A DNA stretch of 64,000 nucleotides from Amoebidium appalachense. Its lineage: Eukaryota; Ichthyosporea. Shown one piece after another: positions 1 to 23,458 of the stretch. A model generated the notes under the pieces. It searched no databases. It was not told the DNA's origin and saw only the letters and a list, made by a program, of their open reading frames with translations. How positions within the stretch are numbered: the first letter of the stretch is position 1; the number at the start of each line of letters is the position of its first letter. The stretch is taken from NCBI GenBank assembly GCA_963693365.1, contig CAVNZM010000008.1:372001-436000 (forward strand). The letters run 5' to 3'. Made by a program: the position numbers and the translations under genes.

Positions 1-26
1 GGGGCTTACTGATGGGCTGTGTGCAG

Positions 27-12396
<12,370 letters not shown>

Positions 12397-12687
12397 CAGC
12401 AGATAAAAGCACGTATGTGGGCATGAAGGTTGGGGGGTGAGGCATTTTGTTCCATGGGTTTGTGGCCGGATTCATGGGGAGAATTGGATATCAGTAACGC
12501 TAGATAGTATACTATTAGTGCTATGCCGTGGTGGGGACTCGTGAAGTGAGGGCACGTATGGCACACACAGAAGACATGCTGTGCTTGTAGGTTGACCCAC
12601 ATGGGTGAGTGCATGTTGTTGTTCGTGGTCCTCAAGCGGTGTGTGTGAACATGCAGCAGACAGCTAGAGGGGAAGGGGGGGGGGGGA

Positions 12688-12723
<36 letters not shown>

Positions 12724-13249
12724 AGAGATACACTGAGGAAGGGAAGGGAGGGAATTCTAAAAAGTTATATCGTAGAGTCGTTAAGTTCATCTCTTTTGTA
12801 CTACCCTGCCTAACTGGCTATAGGTGGGTGGGCATACATTAATCTGCTTGGCGTGCGCTCAGCACTAGTCTGTAAATACTGTAGTGTCCGTTCTCAACAC
12901 GTGTCCTGTACTCTGAGAAAGACTGGGTGGTTTTTTTTTCCTCGATTAATAATAAAACTGGTCTGCACCTCGTCAGGAGGTGCACTGTTGCTGACACAGT
13001 GGGAGGGGTAGGCAAGAAGCACGTGATGATACGGTGTGTGCACACACGTGTAAACCACAAAGTACACATTGTCCAATAATTTAAAAAAGGCTGTACATAC
13101 GGCATGAAGGTTTGGCTCACTGGCCGGGCTGGGCAAAAGGCGGGTGTTTAAGGCAACATGAAATGATTGTAGGGGGTAGGTGGGGCTAAGCACATGTCCG
13201 GGCTGCAATTGGTAACGTGGATGTGGTAGTTTGTGCAGGCGGGGTGGCT

Positions 13250-13368
<119 letters not shown>

Positions 13369-13694
13369 AGTAGTGCATTCTGAACCATGTTCATGCAGTC
13401 TGAACACCGTGAAAGAACCGAACGTGCCGGCGTCCACACATGTACACTCCTCGGCGGGCACTCGAATTTGGAACGTGTGTGTATCATACAGAACTTATAT
13501 GTGACAGACTCAACACACAGTGTACTGATTGTATTTTGGTTTTTGTGGCTGGATTAATGCACAAACACCGAAACCGAACATATTGGCACAGTTCTCAAGT
13601 TTTTTGAAGGAAAATGCCCCTCTACTCTAGGACCCCACTTTGGGTTTTATGTAACTATTATAATGCCCCATAACTTACATATCCCCCTCCCCCC

Positions 13695-13725
<31 letters not shown>

Positions 13726-14254
13726 ACACACACACCACCCACCCACCACCACCTTCCGGGAGCAAAGATGATTATGTCTTGGCGTTGTAATCGGTTTTTG
13801 GTGTCTCCTGCTCGTATGTGTAATATGTGTGGGGGGCGGTTTACTCTCGGATGCATATCTATCAATAAGTGTGACCTGTTATCTAATGTGGTAGAACCTG
13901 CGGTTATAGCTTCTGCTTATCCATAATCTATACTAGGGTTGTTTTATTGCATACCGTGTGCATAAGTTGCTAGCTGCATTTGATTGGCTGCGCTGGAAAA
14001 CGCAGCAGGCCGTCAAGTGAGGCTGGGCCCCTGACGATGTCCGCAGCAATACATATGCCGTAGGCAAAACCATTCCTGTCGGTTCGTCCTGGCTGCCCGT
14101 GAAGCTTGACACATGGAAAATGATGTGAACAGCAAGTGAGGAGATTTATTCGTGGGTGTAAACACTGCATATAATAACACAAATAAATTTTTAAATATAA
14201 AACTTAAAACTTTAATTTAAAGCGCCACCACCGTGTGTGTGTGGTGTGTGTGTG

Positions 14255-14344
<90 letters not shown>

Positions 14345-14886
14345 ATGCACTATACCAGCCAAGGGAACAGCAGATCCAACCACAATGGCCGGAGATGCCC
14401 CCTTATATATACCTATCTAGGGATGGGAGGGTGGGAACGAAAACACAGCACAAAGAAGTAGACGCTATTCAGTCATCGAAAGGAGGTTGTGCTGTTTAAC
14501 AAGACAGCCACCAAACCCCACTTTAACCAAACGACTAAACCCTCACCTCTCTCTGCTGAATTTTCCTCTATCACTAACCACGGTCACACTGACTTGAAAA
14601 GACAAAACTGAGTCAAAATCTGCGTGTGATCCGTTTATATACCTAACTTACTAGCCAATCGGAAATCCCTAACCAAAACCAATCAAAACCAACTAACATT
14701 CTTTCTAACCAATCCGCTTTGAGTGTACATTTGCCAATTTGGCAAGTCTGCAGCCAACGTCATCGTTGGCTCTAAAACTCACTTGCCATATACGGATAAA
14801 GCTCCCTAAAGAAACCAATCACAAATCAAAACCTTATCTAATGCATGTCTTGGAAATGCAGAAAGAATGAAACGACCTCGTGTTGC

Positions 14887-14956
14887 CTCCAGATCGGTGT
14901 TTCTAGAATTTAGATGGGCGTGATCTGGAGCATTGTAGAAACACCGTGCTCCAGAT
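14887..14956. repeat. Interleaved inverted repeats (two alternative hairpins)
   Basis: CGGTGTTTCTA (14895-14905) pairs with TAGAAACACCG (14936-14946). ATCTGGAGCA (14923-14932) pairs with TGCTCCAGAT (14947-14956). CTCCAGAT also occurs at 14887-14894, so the pairings exclude one another. Confidence 0.75.
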
Positions 14957-15523
14957 TCACTCCACGCTGCCTCCTCTCTCGGGAAACAATATGTAGGTTG
15001 TAAACCCCGGGAGCAGGGTAGGGATTACGAAAAAAATCGTCGTAATTACGATTAACGAGAGACCCCGATACGAATAAGGTCAGGGTACTGTCGTAACAGC
15101 TTTCGTATCAGGTGTGTAGCATTATAAACGCTTGAATATGTAATTTTCCCTATTTTTTCAATATTTCTGTTCAAGAACAGCACATTCCCCCCCCAAGAAC
15201 ATATCTACAGCGCTTCTCATGTGCAATATCGAGCCCCGATAAGTTTCCAGGGTCTGTAATCTTGCGGAACTCAATTTGTAAAAACACGTATTTTGAGTTT
15301 TGCGACTGGAGGGGCGTTTTAGGCGGGGCTTGCAGCTCCCCAAGAACCCACCCGTTACGATTAAGAAATTTTCCGTTACGATTGGCCAAAGGGCGATACG
15401 GTTAAGCTGGCGAACCCCAGCCCAACCCTGCCCGGGAACAACAAAAAAGAGAGAGAAAAGCAAACAAATCTATGTATTCCCCCCTCCCAGGCTCCTCCAG
15501 GTTGCACCCTCGTTTCCCAAGCC

Positions 15524-15531
15524 CCCCCCCC

Positions 15532-15566
<35 letters not shown>

Positions 15567-15620
15567 CCCCCGCCCCCCGCCCCCGCCCCCCGCCCCCGCC
15601 CAAAAATTTCGAGGTGGGAA

Positions 15621-15688
<68 letters not shown>
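15524..15688. repeat. C-rich tract facing a 68-nt G homopolymer
   Basis: A C-rich stretch with a few T and G (15524-15600) is separated by about 20 nt from an uninterrupted G run (15621-15688). The arms are complementary, giving a potential giant G:C hairpin, or alternatively i-motif and G-quadruplex structures. Confidence 0.9.
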
Positions 15689-15689
<1 letters not shown>

Positions 15690-16138
15690 ATCCGAGTCTG
15701 CAGTGTGCTTGCCATTAATTTACGGTGTCATTATTAATAAAACAGCTGCAGCATGTGAAAGTGACCTGCAATCACTTCTACACATTATTATTATGGTATT
15801 TTGACTACGTAATGATATCATAGGTATTAAAAAGGCGAATGTCGCATGCATGGATGTATACGTAGTGTGTGCTTGACGTGTATGTGGTTGCGTGTGTGCA
15901 TGTTCATGTGTGTGTGCCGTGTGTGTGCATTGAATGTGACAGCATACTCTACATACACCGTGACATTACAGTTAAACTGTAAGTAACATTACAATCATAA
16001 ACTACCACTCTGACATGCTGAACATTACTGGAAGTTAAATGTTACAACTAACACCTAACAAACTGATTCTTAAGTTACTGTATTGACTAAGTCTTGGCAT
16101 CATGATGCCAAATCCCATACTAATCGAACCTACTAGAC

Positions 16139-16322
16139 ATGCCCTACGTTTGCCACCTGACCCCAAAGCAGCTGGCAGCCACAATAACAATTAGAAAAAT
16201 AAAAAACTACGTGGAGGGATTGGCTCACTTCCACCTATTATCCGTGACACTAAAACTGAGCAGGCGGATGCCAAAAGCGGTGACCAGAGCATACAACATG
16301 GCCTTGCACCTACAGCATTGCA
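16139..16322 (+). CDS. Possible first exon of an unidentified plus-strand gene
   Basis: An ATG opens 61 codons that end at the strong donor GTAAGT at 16323. The translation is basic and unrepetitive (Lys/Arg-rich, with an RRMPKAVTRAYNMALHLQHC end). No downstream exon was found, and it overlaps the 3' end of the minus-strand OTU gene, so either it or that gene's tail may be spurious. Confidence 0.25.
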
Positions 16323-18872
16323 TGTAAGTATGACACAGATGGGGAGGGATTGCTAAAGTCAGTTGACAGACGCTACATTGTGCACTGGCTATCGTGCTCG
16401 GGTATGTGTGATAATAACTGGGGTGGAACGCTTGCGGATGGTGCGGGTGCTGGCTAGGGGGAATCACCCCAGACTGTTGGGTGCTTTGGAATTCATCCGC
16501 CGAATCGGTTGACGAACTGGTGGGATCATGCTCCTGAGGGGCAACACCTGTGTTGGTGCTTGCACGTGAAAGGCCGCTGGGCTTGGCCTTCTTTGACGGG
16601 GCAGTCTGTGAATTACTCTGTGACTTCAGCCCACGTTTCGTGTTTCGTGCTCTCTCGCTTGCTTTCTCCGTAACTGTCCTAGCAGCGGCTTCCTTAGCCC
16701 TCGCGATTTCCTCCCTCACCTCGGCGGCCACCTGACTACGCAAACGTCTTTCCTTCTCAATGTGTTCTATTTTTGACTTGATTTGTTTCAATGTTTTGGA
16801 AAGGATGGCATCCAGCCCCACACCCTCCTCGTTGCCCTCCAATGCTGCATGGTAATGTGCAAATATGTCCTCCTCTGTTGCCGGCAACTTTTGTTCCGCA
16901 AGCGAAATAACAATACTTTCAATCAACGCGGTCTCCGCATCCGACCATCTACCCGAACGTACCTCCTCGCCCACAGACACATAATACTCCAAACCATTCT
17001 GATCTGTGGTTCGTGTTTGCGTGAATCGTGCGCGCCGCCTTTGCGTTGGAACCGTGGCAGTGGCCTTGCCCCTGGTGGCTGTTGTGTTGGCCGTATGGGT
17101 GGTGTTGGACCCATCACCACTTCTCAGGGAAAGGTTCCCCCCTTCGCCGGATAAATGCAGCTGCATGGTAGACGGGCGACCTGGACGGTTTGGCTCTGGC
17201 CGCTGTCCATGACTGCATGTGTATGTGCGTTTGTGTGTGCGTGTGAATGCGCGTGCACGTGTACACATGTGTGTTTGTGTGTGCGTGCGCACACGTGCTC
17301 TGTGGGTGCGTGCGTGCGTGGATTCGTGCACCTGTGCATCTATCCACACACGTGTATGCATGGACCATGATGCGCGGATGCATTGTGTGTGTGTGTGTGT
17401 GTGTGGTGTGGGGGGGGGGGGGGGGGGGGGGGGGGAGGGGCTGTGTGTGTGCGTGCACACGTGCATGCGTGTGTGTGTTTAAGTTTGTGTATGGTGTGCG
17501 GGTGTGCAGGTGGTGAGCAGTGGGGAAGGTGGGGGGGAGGAGGAGGGGTTAGACATCATGAAACGACGGATACAGGAGGGGGAGGGGATTGGGAGAGGGG
17601 GCTTTTCTTTCCCCCTCCCGGGGGGGGGGGGTTTTGAATGCGTCAAAAAGTACGAAGTACACAAGAACAAACGGATAACACGATGCAGAATGCAAGCCAT
17701 ACATAAAGAGTATGCATAATAAGCAGAGCCCATCCTCAGGGGGGGCCCACGTCATCCACAGTACCCGAGTTTCGACCTATTCCCCTCGGGGGGGGAGAGA
17801 GGGGGAAAGGGGGGGGGGGGGGGGGGAATAAAGAGAGGGACAAGCAGAAATACCTGGATTTGGCCAAGTTAAGGTTTCGATTATAAAGTACCAAGTGTGG
17901 GCAAATAGAGGATGCAAAAGAAGAAAAGTAGCAAATGCATATCATACGGCTCACCTGTTGCCACAATTCTCACACCTGCATGCCTGGGTGCATGCCCGCT
18001 TGTTCTTTGCGCATATGCAACGCTCATGCCCATCGTATGCCTGCACTTTTCCCCCGCCGTTCTTAAAACCACAAAAAAAACGTGTTCTATCCTTACTGTT
18101 TCTATTACAGCTGCAGCCCTTGGCGGGCAACCCACCGAACGTGTCAGTTGTGTTAGCGTTAGACGCCAACTCCGTCGAGTTTTCCGTGTCAACTGAGTGT
18201 GATGTCTGTGTTTGGTTGTTGTCCGAGATTTTGTTCGCATGCGACAAGCGAGGTATTACCACTGAGTAATGATCTGCTGCACCGTTAAGTGATACGGGTA
18301 TGGCAATGTTGGGTTCGATGACGGTGGGTGGAGTGACCGCAACTACACCGTGATTGGCAATCGTGCTAAAAATGGTTATTGGTATGCGGAGTGCGTTGGC
18401 TAAGCCCAGCACCATCGCGTCACCGGCTGCAGAAGCAAAATGGGCGCGCCGAGGACAGCGGAAATCATCAGCTACGTATGCGAGGGTCACCCTTGAAAGG
18501 AATCCTTGGTATTCTGCTAGATTTCGCCGCCATTCGTTTACCATTAGTTCGCGTAGCCGTCCAATCGCCTCTATAGGCTCCATATTAGCTGTAAACCCCA
18601 ATGTGTTGAGGTGTTCACGGGTAGCTACATGACCGCTTTGTAGATACTGATTGATATAATGCCACACCGAATGAAACAAACAGTTGCCGTCAGCGGGTGT
18701 TTCCATAAGCTCCATTCTCCAGGCACCCAGAATTTGAAGAAGGCGTTGTTGCTGGACCTCAGGTGGCCCGGATATGTCCCTGTGTTGCACATCACAAGGA
18801 AGAATAAGCAAAGACAAGAAGTGGGAGGGTGACGTAGGGCAGTGGTGGTGGGGTGGGTGACAGTGGGGTGGG

Positions 18873-18919
<47 letters not shown>

Positions 18920-19021
18920 AAGAGAGAGAAAGACAGATTATGGGGAAGGCGGAAAGGCCGAGGAGCAGAACAAGGGAAACCTTGGCGTGTGTGTGTGTGT
19001 GCGTGTGTGGGTGGGTTGGGG

Positions 19022-19064
<43 letters not shown>

Positions 19065-19268
19065 TTAGATTATTAACAATTCTATAAGTGAATAAGAGTG
19101 TGTGCGCTCGTGGCTGCGAGGGAGGGTGCATGCGTGCATGCATGGGTGCGTTCGTGTGTGCAGGTGTGTGAAAGGGGAGGGGTGTGTGTGTGGGGGGGGG
19201 AGGGGGTTAGGCACTCTGAAGGGGGCCGGGCAGGTGTAAGGGAGTACTGATGAAGGAGGGGCTATGAA

Positions 19269-19308
<40 letters not shown>

Positions 19309-20129
19309 AGATGCAGATGCTTTCAAATAGGTGGAAGAGAAGCAGGGAGCTTCCAAAAAGGTAGGATGGAAGATATAGGTATACTATTAGAGAATAATGA
19401 GAATTAGGGGAGGTAAGAGGTAATGGAGGACTTGAAAAGGAGGGACGAATGGGCAGAGGCCCTCCTGAGGGGGAGAGGGGGGGGGGGGAGGGGAACAGGA
19501 CAGGCATAATAAGTGGGCCTGGGGAGGCAGGTTGTCTGACAAAAAACTGGTGTCACTTGGGTTGGAAGGAGAGATGGATTGATACGTGCAAGGAAGTAAG
19601 GAGGTGGAGCAGTTGGGAGGAAGAATTGTGGGAAGGAGGAGAGGGGGAGGGGGATGCAGAAAAGGGGGCGGGGGGGGGGGGGGGGAGGGGGGAGGGGAAA
19701 GGGGGATGGGGGAAAGGGGAGGAGGCCCTGCAGGGAAAGGGGGGGGGAGAGGCGAGAGGGAGGAGCGGGGGGGGCGTTGGAGGGGGAAGGGGGGGGGGGG
19801 GGGGGGGGGGGGGTTCGGCAGGAAGCACCTGGCAAGCTGTATGTCTGCTGCCACGGCCTCGTCAAAGAACACTAGAGTGAAGAGCAGATGATCCGGGTCC
19901 TGTGCTGCTAAAGCAAACCCTTCGGAGCTGTGCACAGACCCAATCAGCTTGCGCATCGCACGCCGGGCGTTAAGCTTGCGGCCTGCTAGGCGCACACATG
20001 TTGACACGTTGAATGAACCGGGGCTCTCGTCACTTGACCCCTCATCGTCATCGTCAGAGCCATCACTGTCGAAAGACCCAACCTCCATACCACACTCAGG
20101 CAAGGAACGGTTGCCATTATTGCCATAAG
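16225..20129 (-). CDS. OTU-family cysteine protease with CXC-like Cys module and coiled-coil tail (5' end not found)
   Basis: Three consistent exons: 20129-19829, 18779-17955, 17212-16225. Exon 1 encodes an acidic Asp/Ser stretch and an alpha/beta segment. Exon 2 encodes an OTU deubiquitinase-type fold: ADGNCLFHS with the catalytic Asp-Gly-Asn-Cys, and about 150 residues later ADHYSVV carrying the catalytic His. It then runs into a Cys cluster of the type GCSC-x13-C ... RCIC-x6-C-x3-CRC-x2-C, like CXC (tesmin/TSO1) zinc modules. Exon 3 continues in frame with an RWSDAET segment (SANT/Myb-like at best), a Glu/Arg/Ala coiled coil and a Ser/Gln/basic tail. Inferred role: a ubiquitin-directed protease or a transposon-borne protein, since OTU domains are known in Helitrons and some retroelements. 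The segment before 20129 needs another exon ending in phase 1. The stop at 16225 is the simplest ending, not proven. Confidence 0.75.
17632..17788 (+). repeat. Dispersed SINE-like repeat, copy 1
   Basis: 157 bp starting ttttgaatgcgtcaaaaag just after a G tract and ending near cctattcccctcg. It lies in the OTU-gene intron between 17212 and 17955. It matches 35677-35833 with only about one difference. It contains GAGTTTCGACC, close to the RNA polymerase III box B. Confidence 0.9.
18877..19062. repeat. Two long G homopolymers in an OTU-gene intron
   Basis: G runs at 18877-18918 and 19025-19062 flank (TG)n and GGTTGGGGTT sequence in the intron between exons 19829 and 18779. A third G run is at 19269-19307. 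Confidence 0.9.
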
Positions 20130-20220
20130 CTGCAGAGTGAACACAAAGACAGGGTGAGAGAATAGCTGGTCAATGGTTGCCAGGTCTATAAAGAACCCAC
20201 TCCCAACCGAATCCCCCATC

Positions 20221-20664
20221 CAACCCCCCCCCCCCCCCCCCCCACACACACACACAACATACATACACACACACATACACACACACACACCGCCCACACC
20301 CTCCCCACCCCCCCTCTTGCTCTCGGCCCCCCCCCCTGCCTAATTCTCCACTTCCCCCTTCTCCCTCTCCGTCCCACCCTCCCGCCCTTCCTCTTTACCG
20401 ACTGCCCTCCTCTCTTTGCCCCTCTCTTTCTGTCTTTTCCGCCATCCCTCCCTCTACCCTTTCTCCCCCTCCCTCCTTCCCTCCAACCCTCCCACCCACC
20501 CATCCTTCCCTCCCTTTCTCCCTACCCTGACCTCTCCCCCTTCCCCCCCTCCCCTGTCTTTAACATACACACACAGGCACACACATACACGCCCCCCCCC
20601 CCCCCCCCCCCCCCCTCCCCCCTTCTCTGTACCCACCCACCCACCCACCCACATACACACACAA

Positions 20665-20713
<49 letters not shown>

Positions 20714-20780
20714 CAACACACACACACACTCACTACACACACACAGGCACATACACACACAGACAAGCACACACCCACAG
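20221..20780. repeat. Pyrimidine-rich and (CA)n block upstream of the OTU exons
   Basis: C tracts (20222-20243, 20590-20615), CCCT/CTTT-rich sequence (20300-20560) and CA arrays (20660-20775). No exon is seen here, although an OTU-gene 5' exon is expected somewhere upstream of 20129. Confidence 0.8.
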
Positions 20781-21141
20781 GCATACACCGTGACACACAG
20801 AAACTCTCTACCCACTATCCTGTACTGCCTCTTGACTAATTGTATGCTTAAAGGGGAAGGGAGGGAAGGGGGAAAAGCGGAGGAGTGGGCTTTAAGTGGG
20901 TACACTGCACAGAATGGTCACACAAAACATATGGAACACGTTGCCACACATACCCTATCGGGTGATAGCAACATATAAGAGGCAAGCCAAAGCAGAAAAG
21001 GCAGCATGCCATGCCAAACAGATCATGGGAGAGGCACAAAGGTCCATAAGATTAAGTGCAAGGGAAGGCCTGAGCGGTGAAGGCATTGGTATCCACAAGA
21101 TGCAAAAGGACACACCTAACGTATTACATAAAAAACAACTT

Positions 21142-21632
21142 CTAAAACGGAGGAACCACCTGTAAGGCCCAGAACAGAGAGACAGGGGAGGGGAGAGAAA
21201 AAGTGGAAAAGAGGCAGGGGGTGGTGGGGAGAGAGGGGGGGGGGAGGGGGGGGGGGGGGGGAAGGGGGGGGAGATCACCTGATGGACTCCCTCCGCTGTA
21301 GATGCATCTATCCGGCCGCCATGACGGGTTTGATGCCACACCCATTCCCTGAGGAAGGGCTGGGGAGGGCACGTGCCAGCTTCGACAGAGTCCTCATGAT
21401 CCGCTATGCAATAATCAATGTACCGTGCAACGAATGGCTGTTCCAGCTTGGCATGATCTTTAGACCAAGATTTGTTTTCCTTAATGACTTTTTTGTTCAC
21501 CCCATCTGGGTTGTTTGTTGAACCCGCTGCAGCCAAAAGACAAAAGGCGAGGATAACATGAACGAGAATCCTCAGCAAAGCCCAATGGCCTTGCCCACGT
21601 CCAATGCGGACGCGAGCATGTTTGTAACCCAT
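21142..21632 (-). CDS. Possible small secreted protein, two exons
   Basis: ATG at 21632 opens an exon to 21279 (118 codons, donor CAG/GTGATC). A terminal exon 21159-21142 would add five codons and a stop. The N-terminus looks like a signal peptide: basic residues, then a hydrophobic core LLRILVHVILAFCLLAAAG, then small residues. The mature part is charged, with two Cys and several His/Trp. I do not recognise it. Alternatively the hydrophobic part is an intron ending at the pyrimidine-rich acceptor CTTTTGGCTGCAG (about 21527), and the rest is an upstream exon of the OTU gene; the phases do not match that gene's next exon directly. Confidence 0.3.
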
Positions 21633-21954
21633 GCTCACACAAAATATGTACTGTCAGTTATGATCGAGCATTAAAGGGTGTTGTCTGTTTTTATTATTTT
21701 TATATGAGCCTACTGCAATATGATAAGGATGCTAGCGCTGTGTCACACCTGTCAACTGCCAGTCCAGGCTGTGACTGCCCGTTCAAGTACGCCACCACCT
21801 GCACGTGGTTGACGTGGTCTTGCTTAGCCCGCCTTTCGAGTTTATTCCTCGAATCAGACGCCACCAACGATGAGCCACAAAAACGGGTCAGAAAACGGGT
21901 CAGGAACGATTCGAGCTGATTCGACCCATAATAGTTCGAACCGACCCATTTATG

Positions 21955-22160
21955 CCCCAAATAAATTTGGCACCAAATAATTTGGCACGAACCTGGTGAC
22001 GTAAAATGTGGCACGAATTTATTTGGCACCAGCCCGCTAGCGGAGCACATCCAGGGGTATCCCCAAGCTCCTGTCGGTGCCTGGGCGACATCCTGCCCCA
22101 TTTTCACCGTTTTGCAGGCTCGTGCCAAATAAATTTCGTGCCAAATATTACGTCACACCC
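21955..22160. mobile_element. Fold-back (MITE-like) element with TTTGGCACGA arms
   Basis: 21993-22032 (ctggtgacgtaaaatgtggc... to ...atttggcaccag) is an imperfect inverted repeat of 22119-22160. About 86 bp lie between. Inside and outside, ccccaagctcct and aggagcttggga are also inverted copies. TTTGGCAC(G/C)A recurs about five times. No target-site duplication was identified and no coding sequence is present. Confidence 0.65.
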
Positions 22161-22391
22161 TAGGAGCTTGGGAATTGAGGGTAGCACCCTCCTCCACCTC
22201 CCCATAAAGAAAGAAAGTAAAAACAGGTTTCAGAACCATGCCATGGGAATGCAAGCTAACAAACGTCAAACCAATGAATAAATGGTATATGTCAGAATAT
22301 GCAATTGCATATGTCAACCCATCTCACTCCACGACGCTATCGTGCCACGTGATGACTATGGGATGATGGTAGGTTATCAGAGGCGATATGA

Positions 22392-22480
22392 TTGGTTCTA
22401 TCATATAGGGATCTCGGGCCCGGCTGGTATGTGATTGGATCTCTGTTGGGATGACTTTACATTCCAATCGTAGTATATAA
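22392..22480 (+). promoter_or_regulatory. CCAAT/TATA promoter region, probably of the beta-propeller gene
   Basis: Two GATTGG boxes (near 22392 and 22434), CCAAT at 22464 and TATATAA at 22474-22480 are followed by a GC-rich leader. The next plus-strand coding start is at 23459, after an acceptor at 23454. Confidence 0.5.
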
Positions 22481-22559
22481 TCTCTGGACTGTGTCAGTCC
22501 AGATTGTCGTTGTGGCCGCCGCCCGCTTCGCTGTAGGGCCTTATGAAAATATCTTTTTT

Positions 22560-23395
22560 CCCCCCCCTTTTATAATGACTTTATTGATATGCTCAGCAAA
22601 ATAGAAGCCATCGAGATATCACCGATATCTCGGAGAAGAAATACAAAAGCCCTCACTCTCGGATACGGAGGAGATAACGACTTAAATAATCAGTGGCTGC
22701 ACGTTGCCTTCATCAACGGATCAATAAAACCGAGTCAAAAGAAATAATCATACACCCTAGAAAACTCGTTAAACATACCGTGGTTCAACAGATAGTCAAT
22801 AGACGTAATATCAGGATTATCTAAATAAGCCAGTCTTCTAATTTCTAACGGAATAATCTGAGATAAATAAATACATCTATCTAAGTGTTTACGAGAAAAA
22901 GGTTCCGCACAAAAGTGGCACAAACATTTATGGAAACAAAGGTTACAGCGCCAAAATAAACATTTCCAAGCTATATCACAAGGAGGGGTTAGAACCGCAA
23001 AATCGGTAAGTGTGGTAGGTTTACGAGAGGAAGGATAAATATAGTAGCTAATTTACACAACGATTGTAAAGAAAATAGACGAGTCTCTAATATAAAAAGA
23101 AGCACAGGCTCAAGAGCCCTACCATGATACTCTATATCACAACGATGAAGCAAAGGATATTGAGTATGAAACCAAGTAACATACTGCTGATAACTAGTAG
23201 AAGAGAAAAATAAAGGAGATAAGTATTTAAAAGGATATCTCGGAATGGGAGAGAGATTGGGGATAGGACATTTCGCACGAACATTAGAAATGCCAGGAAC
23301 AGGTGCTAAAGAAGGAAAGAATTGCAACAAAGGATGATAAGAAGGAAGCCTAACCAAATGAAAACAAAAGCGAAGTCCTAATTCATTCATACGCT
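22560..23395 (-). mobile_element. 5'-truncated non-LTR retrotransposon (LINE) remnant
   Basis: Minus-strand translation from 23390 looks like the region after a LINE reverse transcriptase. It passes through one frameshift near 23040 and ends in a CHFC-x(n)-H-x4-C zinc-finger-like motif (about 22923-22870) typical of LINE ORF2 C-termini. A stop at 22735 is followed by about 150 nt of 3' UTR with AATAAA. Being AT-rich, it differs sharply from neighbouring genes. There is no RT catalytic motif, so it is dead. The family assignment rests on the motif only. Confidence 0.55.
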
Positions 23396-23458
23396 GGCCT
23401 GCAGGTGATGATTCCTATGGGCCACTTACTGATCAGGGGTTTTGGCTGTTGCAGGGTT

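Noticed and set aside
17213-17466. N-terminal extension of the OTU-gene last exon (His/Arg/Thr-rich)
   Set aside because: It reads through CA repeats; a clean acceptor at 17213 joins in phase to the OTU exon.
20896-21165. Plus-strand Lys/Arg-rich frame
   Set aside because: No start codon in good context or splice partner; the minus strand has a plausible acceptor at 21160. Undecided, so not annotated.
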